64,000 bases of DNA from Lachnospiraceae bacterium (GTDB taxonomy: Bacteria; Bacillota; Clostridia; Lachnospirales; Lachnospiraceae), in NCBI GenBank assembly GCA_017479935.1, contig JAFVBO010000089.1:1-64000 (forward strand). The letters run 5' to 3'. Positions within the stretch are counted from its first letter, which is position 1; each line of letters starts with the position of its first letter. Of this stretch, positions 37,063 through 45,856 are shown one piece after another. The notes under the pieces were generated by a model that did no database searches, had not been told where the DNA came from, and saw only the letters and a program-made list of their open reading frames with translations. A program made the translations under genes and the position numbers.

Positions 37063-37086
37063 TTTTATACGCGTTTGCGTATAAAA
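37063..37086. terminator. Perfect 10 bp stem-loop between cluster genes
   Basis: TTTTATACGC pairs with GCGTATAAAA over a GTTT loop, six bases after the stop codon at 37056 and 17 bases before the next start. With A/T-rich arms and no following T run it is a weak or partial terminator, or an mRNA-end element. Confidence 0.4.
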
Positions 37087-37103
37087 GCGAATGAGGATGA
37101 AAT

Positions 37104-40010
37104 ATGAAAAAATTGTTTTTGGATAAAGGTTTCCGAACCTGGACGGTCGCCTGCGTCATTGTGCTCGTACTTGCCCTCATCCTGAACGGATTAGCCATCA
37201 ATTATTCGCAGATCATCAGCATTTTCCTGGGCGGCGACGTAGCGCATGAGGCGGCGGAAGGCGAAGGCACCGCGTACTTTGCCAAAACCACCGCGTCGAA
37301 GGAAGAAGCGAATCAGAAGGCGCAGGACCTGACGCTCAGGTTGTCGGAAGAGGGTACGATCCTTCTGAAGAACGAAAGCGCGCTGCCGCTTGCAGCAGGA
37401 GCTTCCGTCTCGGTTTTCGGCAAGAACTCCGTGAAGCTCGTCTATGGCGGCTCGGGTTCCGGCGGCGGCGACACCACGCTTCCGAAGAAGACCTTGTACG
37501 AGGCGCTGGAAGCCGCGGGCTTTTCCTGCAACCCTACGTTGAAAGCGTTCTATGAGGACAATGCGAAGTCCGGAAACGGCAGGGCGGAAAACCCTTCCGA
37601 CTTAGACTCCGGCAAGACCGTTTACATTGAGACGGGCGAGACTCCGCAGTCGTCCTATGAGTCGGCGAAAGTGTATGATTCCCTGGATGGTTATAGGGAC
37701 GCAGCTATCGTCGTGTTCTCCCGCGTGGGCGGCGAAGGTTTTGACCTGCCCATGAACGAGGCGAACGGGGCGAATCACTACCTGTCCCTCGACCAGAACG
37801 AGAAGGACCTGCTTGCGTATGTAACAAACGCGGGATTCGGGCACGTGATCGTGGTGTTAAATACCCTGAATGTCATGGAAACCGGTTTCTTAAACGAGTA
37901 TGACGGGAAGATCGACGGATGCCTCTGGATCGGCGGCCCCGGCTCCACCGGCATCATGGCGCTCGGTGAAATCCTTGCCGGCACCGTGACACCGTCCGGC
38001 CATACGACGGACACCTGGGCGTATGATTTCAGAAACAACCCTACATTCAACAACTTCTCCGACCGCGGCGTGAAGGACGGCGGCGTATATCTGGACGAGA
38101 ACGGAAAGAAGACGCAATATTACTTCACAAGCTACGAAGAGAGCGTATATGTCGGATATCGTTATTACGAGACCCGCGCGTATGAGGAAAAAGCGGCCGG
38201 GAACGCGTCCTGGTACGAAACGGAAATCGCATTCCCGTTCGGCTACGGTTTGTCCTATACCACTTTCTCATGGGAACTCTCGAATACGAACCTGAAGGAT
38301 GCGGCTGTATCGAAAGATAACACCTACACGGTTTCCGTGAAGGTGACGAATACCGGCAGCACCTACAGCGGCAAGGACGTGGTACAGCTTTACGCAGCCC
38401 TGCCTTATACGAAGGGCGGCGTTGAGAAGCCTTACGTGGTGCTTTGCGGCTATGCGAAAACGCCGCTTCTGGCACCCGGTGAATCCGCGACGGTCGACAT
38501 GACGTTTGATCCGTATGACATCGCGTCCTATGATTACCAGGGCATCACAGGATCCGCCGGCTATGTGCTTGAAAAGGGCGACTACACGCTTTACATCGGC
38601 ACGAACGCCCATGAAGCATGGGCAGGCGCGGATTCCCTGAAAATCCCCTTCAAAGTCGCGGAGGATATCCGGTACGATACCGACCCCGTGACGGGAAACA
38701 CCGTGGAGAACCGCTACACGAACTGCGAGGATCCGAACTTTGACACGGATACGCCCATCAAGGACTCCCTGATGTCCAGAACCGACATCACGAAGCTTCC
38801 GGACGAGCCGAAGGAAGAAGACCGGCAGGGCAACGCGGAACTGTTCGCGGCCATCGACGACATGACCCACAACAACCCGAACCTGGCCGAGCTGACGAAA
38901 GACGGCATGCCCACGCAAGGTGCCATCGCCTCGCTTGAATTCGGCGCGCTTATACAGTACGACCTTTCCACCGGGAAGGAGTCCATGGATTACAACGACG
39001 CCCGCTGGGAGGAAGTTCTGAACGCGATCTCCTACAAGGAGATGCTGAACATGTTCAACCAAGGCGCGTTTAAGACGAACCGCCTTGAGAGCATCAACAA
39101 GCCCCAGACGATGGAATCCGACGGACCGGTAGGCTGGTGCAACTTCATCGCCACGGACGACAGCTGGAAAGGCAACAATGTGTACACCTCCGAAGTGGTC
39201 ATGTCCGCCACCTGGAACATTGACCTGGTTCGGGAGATGGGTGAATGCGTAGGCGAGGAAGCCCTTTGGGGCGCGGCCACCGTGGACGGCAGGCCGTACT
39301 CCGGATGGTACGCGCCGGGCGTCAACATCCACCGCTCACCGTTCGGCGGAAGAAACTTCGAGTACTTCTCGGAAGATCCGTTCCTGACCGGTACCATCGC
39401 TTCCGCGGAGGTGGCCGGGTGTAAGTCGAAGGGGGTTTACTGCTATGTGAAGCACTTTATCCTGAACGAGCAGGAAACCCACCGGAACGGTGTCTGCACC
39501 TGGGTGACGGAGCAGGCGCTTCGCGAATTGTACCTGAAGCCGTTCGAGCGCATCGTGAAGAACGCGGGCGCAACGGCCATCATGACCAGCTTTAACCGGA
39601 TCGGCACGCGCTGGACCGGCGGCGATTACCGGCTGGTTACCGGTATTCTCCGGAACGAATGGGGATTCATCGGTACCGTGGTCTGCGACTACAACCAGAC
39701 CGGCAAATACATGAATGCCCGCCAGATGATTTACGCGGGCGGCGATTTGAACCTGTGCTCGTCCAAGACGAACGAGTGGAGCGACTTCGACAAGAGCTCC
39801 GTCGAGGATATGACGGTGCTGCGCATGGCCACGAAGAACATCCTGTACACGGTGGGCAATTCGAACGCGGTGAACAGCCTGAACTACACCTACACGATGG
39901 CGCCCTGGAAGATCGGCTTCATCATCGGGGACATTGTGCTTTTGCTGGCCCTGATTGTCACAGGTGTGCTCGCCGGCGTTAAGGCCGCGAAGAAAGCAAA
40001 GGCCGCGTAA
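37104..40010 (+). CDS. Reversed-order GH3 enzyme B, membrane-anchored at both ends
   Basis: A 968-residue GH3 enzyme. An uncleaved N-terminal helix (WTVACVIVLVLALILNGLAI) is followed by the GH3 C-terminal-type domain (EGTILLKNESALPL), a fibronectin-like domain (SVKVTNTGSTYSGKDVVQLY), and the barrel: SDGPVGW, NIHRSPFGGRNFEYFSEDP, VKHFILNEQETHR and predicted nucleophile Asp862 in VCDYNQ. The protein ends in a second helix (IGFIIGDIVLLLALIVTGVL) and a basic tail (KAAKKAKAA). Both termini should be cytoplasmic and the catalytic body outside. It has the same layout as the gene at 61015. Substrate is unknown; beta-glucosidase or beta-xylosidase activity would be typical of the family. Confidence 0.9.
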   Translation: MKKLFLDKGFRTWTVACVIVLVLALILNGLAINYSQIISIFLGGDVAHEAAEGEGTAYFAKTTASKEEANQKAQDLTLRLSEEGTILLKNESALPLAAGASVSVFGKNSVKLVYGGSGSGGGDTTLPKKTLYEALEAAGFSCNPTLKAFYEDNAKSGNGRAENPSDLDSGKTVYIETGETPQSSYESAKVYDSLDGYRDAAIVVFSRVGGEGFDLPMNEANGANHYLSLDQNEKDLLAYVTNAGFGHVIVVLNTLNVMETGFLNEYDGKIDGCLWIGGPGSTGIMALGEILAGTVTPSGHTTDTWAYDFRNNPTFNNFSDRGVKDGGVYLDENGKKTQYYFTSYEESVYVGYRYYETRAYEEKAAGNASWYETEIAFPFGYGLSYTTFSWELSNTNLKDAAVSKDNTYTVSVKVTNTGSTYSGKDVVQLYAALPYTKGGVEKPYVVLCGYAKTPLLAPGESATVDMTFDPYDIASYDYQGITGSAGYVLEKGDYTLYIGTNAHEAWAGADSLKIPFKVAEDIRYDTDPVTGNTVENRYTNCEDPNFDTDTPIKDSLMSRTDITKLPDEPKEEDRQGNAELFAAIDDMTHNNPNLAELTKDGMPTQGAIASLEFGALIQYDLSTGKESMDYNDARWEEVLNAISYKEMLNMFNQGAFKTNRLESINKPQTMESDGPVGWCNFIATDDSWKGNNVYTSEVVMSATWNIDLVREMGECVGEEALWGAATVDGRPYSGWYAPGVNIHRSPFGGRNFEYFSEDPFLTGTIASAEVAGCKSKGVYCYVKHFILNEQETHRNGVCTWVTEQALRELYLKPFERIVKNAGATAIMTSFNRIGTRWTGGDYRLVTGILRNEWGFIGTVVCDYNQTGKYMNARQMIYAGGDLNLCSSKTNEWSDFDKSSVEDMTVLRMATKNILYTVGNSNAVNSLNYTYTMAPWKIGFIIGDIVLLLALIVTGVLAGVKAAKKAKAA

Positions 40011-40062
40011 AAAGGAATCCGGACGGTCTAAGGACGATCCTTTTTGCATAAAAAACCCCCAT

Positions 40063-40078
40063 GCGGCCTTACGGCCGC
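40063..40078. other. Short GC-rich stem-loop after GH3 enzyme B
   Basis: GCGGCC pairs with GGCCGC over a TTAC loop, preceded by an A run (CATAAAAAACCCCC). It could act as a minus-strand terminator. On the plus strand it lacks the T run. Confidence 0.4.
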
Positions 40079-40227
40079 GCCACAACATATGAAAGCCGTC
40101 GCACGGCAAGGCCAAAAGACATATGCAAGTGTGACGGGGAATGAAGAGCAGGAAGGGAGGCTTCTCCCCTTTTCAAGGGCAACCGGAAAGGGCTGGAATC
40201 CTCCCTTTTGTATAAGGAATACAGATC

Positions 40228-41823
40228 ATGTATGATGGTTTCAATTTGAGCAAAGGGATAGCTGTCTTTCTCGCTCTTATTCTCCTGGCCGGCTGTCTGG
40301 CAATTTCCTCATGGAATACGCCGGAGTTCTTCCCATCCGTGGATGAGACAGATCTGCGGCAGGATGAGGAAGTGCCGGAGGGCAGCATCCGCTACGAACT
40401 GAACGGAGGCTTATTCGCGGATGGCCGTTCCGACACATATTTCACTGAAATCCCGGACCTGACCCATCATATCCGGGCCAATACGGCGCAGGGAAATGAC
40501 ATTGTCCGGGAAGGCTTCACGCTGCTCGGATGGAATACGGAGCCGGATGGCAGCGGGATGCACGTAGGGCTTGGCAGTCGTGTTACCATGGAAGAAGGGC
40601 TGACGCTGTACGGCGAATGGGCAGAGTGGACGGATCCAGCCGCATTTACGTATGAGGAGCATACGGAGACAGGCGGCATAAAGCTGACCGGCTATTATGG
40701 GGAAAAAAACCTGGACAGGCTTGTGATCCCCGAAACAATCGACGGGAAGACCGTCACGGTGATCGGGAAGAAGTGCGTCGAGAAAGCGGATATTCATACG
40801 CTGGTACTTTCGAAGGGCATAAAAACCGTGGAGAGGCACGCGTTCAGCCAGTGCGGGATCTCGGAGATAGTTCTGTTTGACAACATAACCGTTATCACGA
40901 ATACCTCCTTTGGTGGTTCGATCCGGACCGTGCATATCAATGCCGTGCAGCCCCCTCGTCATATCCTGACGGACGACAACGCGCATTTTACGGAAGACAT
41001 GGACCGGCTGATTCTGTACGCGGATCAGAAAAAGATGGTTTTCTTTGCCGGCTGTTCCATGAGCTACGGCTTGAATTCCAAGACGGTTTCCGAAACGTTC
41101 CCGGATTATGTGGTCTGCGACATGGGTTCCGTGGGCGGGACGAACGCGTGGTTCCAGTTCGAGTGCATGCTCCCGTATCTTCGAGAAGGCGATCTCTTTA
41201 TTCACGCCCCGGAGGACAATTCCCCGTATCAGCTCATGTACGATATCGAGGCGGAACCGAGGATGTTCGTTATGGTTGAGAACAACTATGACCTTCTTTC
41301 GCTCTGCGATTTTTCGGAATGCGCAAGCTTCTTTGATTATTTTGCCACTTTCAACAGGGACCGGCAGGAAGATGCGGCATGTTCCTATAGCGACTGGAAC
41401 CCGAATTACAATGAGTACGGCGACTACGCGGTTTTCCGTTCGGCAAGCAATGAGAATGCCTACTTCGGGCTCACCGTCACTTACTGCACAGAGTACCTGA
41501 CGGACGAGGCGTTTGCCGTGCTGAACAGCTACTACGATCGGATAGCCCAAAAAGGTGCGAGGGTCTTCTTTTCCTACGCGCCGATCAACAGCAACGCGCT
41601 TTCTGAGGAAGACCGCGCCGGCCTCATCTGGGCGGTCTTCGCCGGCCAGGTGTACAAGAAGCTTGCCGGCCATGCGCGGGTGATCTCGGAAGTGACGGAT
41701 TACCAGATGGGCGGACGGTTTTTCTATGACGAAGACTACCACCTGACCAGCGAAGGCGCTGACATCCGGACCCGGAGGCTGATCCGGGACATACAATCCG
41801 CGCTCGGCAGTCAGTCTCGCTAA
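40228..41823 (+). CDS. InlB-repeat / leucine-rich / SGNH-like lipoprotein A
   Basis: A 531-residue lipoprotein (lipobox LLAGC, Cys23). An InlB-type repeat follows (IRYELNGG to LTLYGEW), then a short BspA-type leucine-rich stretch (LVIPETIDGKTVTVIG, LSKGIKTVERHAFSQCGISE). The C-terminal 260 residues resemble an SGNH hydrolase: FFAGCSMSYG supplies candidate Ser277, DMGSVGGTNAWFQ resembles the glycine/asparagine block, and DEDYHLTSEGA near the end supplies His505 with an Asp four residues before (Asp501). Two paralogues occur at 45853 and 52915, each next to a reversed GH3 gene. If active it could remove ester groups from a glycan; this is inference, because the catalytic spacing (D-x-x-x-H) differs from the classic DxxH. 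Confidence 0.72.
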   Translation: MYDGFNLSKGIAVFLALILLAGCLAISSWNTPEFFPSVDETDLRQDEEVPEGSIRYELNGGLFADGRSDTYFTEIPDLTHHIRANTAQGNDIVREGFTLLGWNTEPDGSGMHVGLGSRVTMEEGLTLYGEWAEWTDPAAFTYEEHTETGGIKLTGYYGEKNLDRLVIPETIDGKTVTVIGKKCVEKADIHTLVLSKGIKTVERHAFSQCGISEIVLFDNITVITNTSFGGSIRTVHINAVQPPRHILTDDNAHFTEDMDRLILYADQKKMVFFAGCSMSYGLNSKTVSETFPDYVVCDMGSVGGTNAWFQFECMLPYLREGDLFIHAPEDNSPYQLMYDIEAEPRMFVMVENNYDLLSLCDFSECASFFDYFATFNRDRQEDAACSYSDWNPNYNEYGDYAVFRSASNENAYFGLTVTYCTEYLTDEAFAVLNSYYDRIAQKGARVFFSYAPINSNALSEEDRAGLIWAVFAGQVYKKLAGHARVISEVTDYQMGGRFFYDEDYHLTSEGADIRTRRLIRDIQSALGSQSR

Positions 41824-41827
41824 TACT

Positions 41828-41856
41828 AATCTCAAATAGCAATGCTATTTGAGATT
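41828..41856. other. Perfect 14 bp palindrome after the SGNH-like gene
   Basis: AATCTCAAATAGCA (41828-41841) and TGCTATTTGAGATT (41843-41856) are exact complements around one base, just after the stop codon. There is no T run. It could be a regulator site or an mRNA 3' end. Confidence 0.55.
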
Positions 41857-41865
41857 ACGCGCGCT

Positions 41866-41904
41866 TCGAAAGGCGTTTACTGCTATGTGAAGCATTTTGT
41901 CCTT
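41866..41904 (+). pseudogene. Relic of a reversed GH3 gene
   Basis: Thirteen codons read SKGVYCYVKHFVL, an almost exact match to the barrel motif SKGVYCYVKHFIL of the GH3 enzyme encoded at 37104. The match has no start, no flanking GH3 sequence and no continuing frame. I read it as the trace of a GH3 copy lost or left over when the cluster was duplicated. Confidence 0.6.
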
Positions 41905-42043
41905 CCACGGTGCTGTTCGTACTCGGGCAGCTGCGTTTGATCTGCCAGGCGGGCGGTATGTCCACCCTTTCTTGTGATAGAGCGGGCGTGATGCTATACT
42001 GCGGTCATCACCGCCCCCAAAAAGGGCAAGAGAGGAGAAGAAA

Positions 42044-45000
42044 ATGAAAGCAAAAAAAACAGTAGGAATTGTGCTGATCGCGCTCTTGCTTGCACTGTGC
42101 GTCGTGATTGACGCGGCAGGTGTACGCTTCAGCACCGTGATCACGCGGTTCTGGTCCGGTACCTTTGGCACCGTCAAAACCGAGTCGAACGACACCCAGC
42201 TGAAAGCCACCGACGCGGCGGCTGAGCTCACGGAAACCATTGCAGAGGAGGGCATCGTTCTTTTGAAGAACAACGGCCTACTCCCCATGGCCCCCACGAA
42301 GGACAACCGTTCCATCGCGCTTTTAGGCTACGCCTCCTACTCCCCCATGTACATTGGGGCAGGTTCCGTTTCCCAGGCGGGAGCGTACCTTTCCAACGAC
42401 TTCATCGATTTCTATGATGCCTTCGAGACGGCCGGCTATTCCGTCAACAAGGATATGAAGGCCTACTACGCGAAGTACGGCAATTCAAACGGAGCATCCG
42501 GAGACATGTCCGGTTCCGGCTGGAGCCAGGCTACCGGCGTGGACGACGGCCCTCTGTACGGGGACAGCGAAGCCAGCGTGGCGTACCGCGAAGCCCTGGA
42601 AAAGGCCAAAGCAGAAGCCCGGACGGCCGTCCTGGTATTCTCCCGCGTAGGCGCGGAAGGCGGCGACTGCGCACTGGATATGACGGGTGCCGCGAACGGC
42701 GATGCCGGCAAGCATTATCTCCAGTTCCAGCAGACCGAAATAGACCTCATCGACTACGCGATGGAGAACTTCGAGAACGTCATCGTGGTCATCAACAGCT
42801 CCAACGCGATGGAACTGGGCGAACTGGACGCGGATGGCGTGGACGCCGTTTTGTGGATCGGCGGCCCCGGCTCCACCGGTATCCAGGCTCTGGCCGACAT
42901 CGTGTCCGGCGACGTAAACCCCTCCGGAAAGCTCCCCGACACCTTCGCGTATGATCTGAAGACAGCTCCCAGCTACTGGTCCGCCACCTGTGGCAAGTAT
43001 GCCAACTATGACGAATTTGGCGAGAGCACGTATACGTACAAGAACTATACCTATACCTTCAACAACAAGGTGGACGGCGGTGTCACCTACGACGTGGAAG
43101 GCATCTACATCGGCTATCGTTTCTACGAGACGGCCGACGCGGAAGGCTACCTGAAATTTGAGGAAGCCGTACAGTATCCTTTTGGCTTCGGTCTTTCCTA
43201 CACCAGCTTTGACTGGGAGGTGACCAGCCAGAAGTTCGGCGAAACCCACGGGGAAATCGAGATTCAGGTGAAGGTTACCAACGTGGGCAGCGTGCCCGGC
43301 AAGGACGTGGTAGAGCTTTACTACACCGCTCCTTACTACAAGGATCGCAATATTGAAAAGTCTGCCAAGGTTCTTGGCGCTTTTGCGAAAACGAAGACAT
43401 TAAAACCCGGCGAGAGCGATACCCTCACGCTGACCATGCCCGTGGACAACCTCTCCAGCTATGATTATCTGGGTGAGCGCTGCTACGTGGCCGATGAAGG
43501 CACCTATGCATTCAACCTGCAGACCGACAGCCACCACATCAAAGTAAACTCCGACGGCAAGACCCTTGCAACGCTGAACTATGAAGTGGCAGAGCGCCGC
43601 ATCTACAAGGAATCCGGCGTTGGCGCCCGTTCCACCGATCTGGTGGCGGCGGAGAACGCTTTTGATTACTCCTCCGTTGGCGACGGAAACATTGGCACCA
43701 CCATCCCTTACGTCTCCCGTGCGGACTTTGCGGGCACCCACCCGTCTGTGACCATGGGTAAGCGCCTGGATCAGTACGACGATCTGAAGATGGGCGCTGA
43801 CATGATCAAGTATATCACCGAGCAGAGCCTTGGCGGCAGCGACGTGGTGCTGGAAAATGACGACAAGTATGTAAGCAAGTCCCTGATCCCCGTGGCAACC
43901 GAGCAGGACAACGGCCTTACGATGGACGACGTGGCCGGCTACACCGAGTGGGATGACGAAATCTGGGATAAGCTGATCAACCAGATGACGGTCAACGAAC
44001 TGGCCCTCCTGGCTGAGGATTGCGGCTACGGAACTCCTGCCATCGAAAGCATTGGCAAGACCCTGGCCACCGATATTGATGGCCCTGCCGGTATCTCCTC
44101 CGCCAACTTAAACTACTATGGAAACGAATACACCTCCGAGCCTCTGATGGCGGCTACCTGGAATGTGGATCTGCTCCGCCAGATCGGCGAGAGCGTGGGC
44201 CGCGAAGCTGCCGTAGCAGGCGTGAATGGCTGGTACGCGCCCGGTGCGAATACCCACAGGACTCCTTTCAATGGACGCTGCGGTGAGTACTTCTCCGAAG
44301 ATCCGCTGCTGGCCGGTAAGTGTGCTGCTGCCGAAGTGGGCGGCGCTCAGTCCAAGGGCCTGTATGTATACCTGAAGCATTTTGTCTGCAATGATAACGA
44401 TAAGAACCGCGGCGGTATGTACACCTGGATTAACGAGCAAGAGCTCCGTGAAATCCAGCTGGGCGCTTTCGAGTACGCCGTGAAGGAAGAAGACTGCACC
44501 GGCCTTATGATGGCCTACAACCGCATCGGACCGTGCGAGTGCTCTGTCAACTATAGCCTGAACACCACGGTCATCCAGAATGAATGGGGATATCGCGGCG
44601 CTTCCGTCACCGACGGCTACTCCGCTGCCATCGGATGCGACAAGTACGAGCATCCGGATCTGCAGCTGCGCGCCGGCTCCGGCCTGCTGCTTTACACCGG
44701 CGGTTTCGGCGGCACGGGCGGCTTCTCGGAGAATACCACGAACACCGAAGCCGGTATCGCCATGATGCATGACCTGGCCAAGAAGGTTGTTTACCGTCAC
44801 GCGAACTCCAATGCCATGAGCATCAGCCGTGACTACAGCCCGACCTGGATTTATCTGTTCGCGGCGATCAATGTTGTCCTGCTTCTCCTTGCCCTCCTGA
44901 TCTACAACACCATGGTGAAGGAGAAAAAGAACAAAGGCAAGGACGGGGCCGCTGCCGCGCTAAGCCTGCTGCTTGTGGTATGCCTGGCGGGAGGCAGCTT

Positions 45001-45856
45001 TACGGCCTGCGGCAATGCCGGTAAGACCAGCACTGCGGAGCTTCCCGATGTGGTGACCGACCTGGTATTTGACTTTGAAAGCGGCGACTTCTCCTTTTCT
45101 GACGTAGCAAACGCCAAGAACTACAACGTCCGTGTTTTTGACGCAAACCCGGCGGAAGGCGATGCCCAGATGCCCCTGGCTGCCCGTCGTGTCCGCGACC
45201 GCGAAGGGTACGAGAAGTACGAAGGTTTTGTCGATCTGTCTGAGCTTCAGCCCGGCAACGCTTACAGCGTATACGTTTACACCTACGCGAAGGATAGTAA
45301 CGGCGACCTGATCAACTCCGTCTCCGAGCCTGTAACCGGTGTGTACAAGACCACGTACGCAACGGTGGACGGGACTGGCATCAAGCCTACGTTTGACGAA
45401 GAAGGCGTTACGGTTTCCTTTGGAAATGACTTTTTCACCGCTGCCAACATGGACAAGGCTCCCACCTACCGCGTCAAGCTGTACGCGGACGGGGCCGAGA
45501 TTGCCAGCGCCGACCTTACCTCTGACCAGGTGGAAACCACCACCCGCGAAGAGGAAGGTTCCTCCGGCCAGATCAGCACCGTGACCGAAAATTCTTCCTC
45601 CCTTCATTTTGACAAGGTGGGCGACAGCGTCACCATCCAGCTGATTTCCACGGATGACACGGCTTATTACGATTCGGAAGAATCCGCTCCCATCACTGTC
45701 ACGGAATATGTCGAGGAAGTTCCCGCGGCAGAAGGAAAGGAAGGCGGCGAGGCCGGAAGCGGTGAAGGCGAAAACGGCGAAGGCGGCGAGGCCGGAAGCG
45801 GTGAAGGCGAAAACGGCGAAGGCGGCGAGGCCGGAAGCGATAAGCCTGCGGAATGA
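42044..45856 (+). CDS. Reversed-order GH3 enzyme C with internal lipoprotein-like segment and tail repeats
   Basis: A 1270-residue GH3 protein. An N-terminal helix (VGIVLIALLLALCVVIDAAG) leads to the GH3 C-terminal-type domain (EGIVLLKNNGLLPM), a fibronectin-like domain, and the barrel with DGPAGI, THRTPFNGRCGEYFSEDP, LKHFVCNDNDKNR and predicted nucleophile Asp857 in SVTDGY. After the barrel comes a helix (about 936-960), a basic loop (VKEKKNKGKDG), a second hydrophobic segment ending in FTACG (Cys989), and about 280 more residues with fibronectin-like strands and the repeated tail GEGENGEGGEAGS. The second segment looks like a lipoprotein signal, so the gene may be a fusion of two neighbours. 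Its stop overlaps the next start (ATGA). Confidence 0.88.
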   Translation: MKAKKTVGIVLIALLLALCVVIDAAGVRFSTVITRFWSGTFGTVKTESNDTQLKATDAAAELTETIAEEGIVLLKNNGLLPMAPTKDNRSIALLGYASYSPMYIGAGSVSQAGAYLSNDFIDFYDAFETAGYSVNKDMKAYYAKYGNSNGASGDMSGSGWSQATGVDDGPLYGDSEASVAYREALEKAKAEARTAVLVFSRVGAEGGDCALDMTGAANGDAGKHYLQFQQTEIDLIDYAMENFENVIVVINSSNAMELGELDADGVDAVLWIGGPGSTGIQALADIVSGDVNPSGKLPDTFAYDLKTAPSYWSATCGKYANYDEFGESTYTYKNYTYTFNNKVDGGVTYDVEGIYIGYRFYETADAEGYLKFEEAVQYPFGFGLSYTSFDWEVTSQKFGETHGEIEIQVKVTNVGSVPGKDVVELYYTAPYYKDRNIEKSAKVLGAFAKTKTLKPGESDTLTLTMPVDNLSSYDYLGERCYVADEGTYAFNLQTDSHHIKVNSDGKTLATLNYEVAERRIYKESGVGARSTDLVAAENAFDYSSVGDGNIGTTIPYVSRADFAGTHPSVTMGKRLDQYDDLKMGADMIKYITEQSLGGSDVVLENDDKYVSKSLIPVATEQDNGLTMDDVAGYTEWDDEIWDKLINQMTVNELALLAEDCGYGTPAIESIGKTLATDIDGPAGISSANLNYYGNEYTSEPLMAATWNVDLLRQIGESVGREAAVAGVNGWYAPGANTHRTPFNGRCGEYFSEDPLLAGKCAAAEVGGAQSKGLYVYLKHFVCNDNDKNRGGMYTWINEQELREIQLGAFEYAVKEEDCTGLMMAYNRIGPCECSVNYSLNTTVIQNEWGYRGASVTDGYSAAIGCDKYEHPDLQLRAGSGLLLYTGGFGGTGGFSENTTNTEAGIAMMHDLAKKVVYRHANSNAMSISRDYSPTWIYLFAAINVVLLLLALLIYNTMVKEKKNKGKDGAAAALSLLLVVCLAGGSFTACGNAGKTSTAELPDVVTDLVFDFESGDFSFSDVANAKNYNVRVFDANPAEGDAQMPLAARRVRDREGYEKYEGFVDLSELQPGNAYSVYVYTYAKDSNGDLINSVSEPVTGVYKTTYATVDGTGIKPTFDEEGVTVSFGNDFFTAANMDKAPTYRVKLYADGAEIASADLTSDQVETTTREEEGSSGQISTVTENSSSLHFDKVGDSVTIQLISTDDTAYYDSEESAPITVTEYVEEVPAAEGKEGGEAGSGEGENGEGGEAGSGEGENGEGGEAGSDKPAE

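Noticed and set aside
40411..41835. Minus-strand open frame of 474 codons opposite the SGNH-like gene
   Set aside because: It mirrors the real plus-strand gene, has no signal or family motif, and no ribosome binding site. The plus frame has a lipobox, domains and paralogues.
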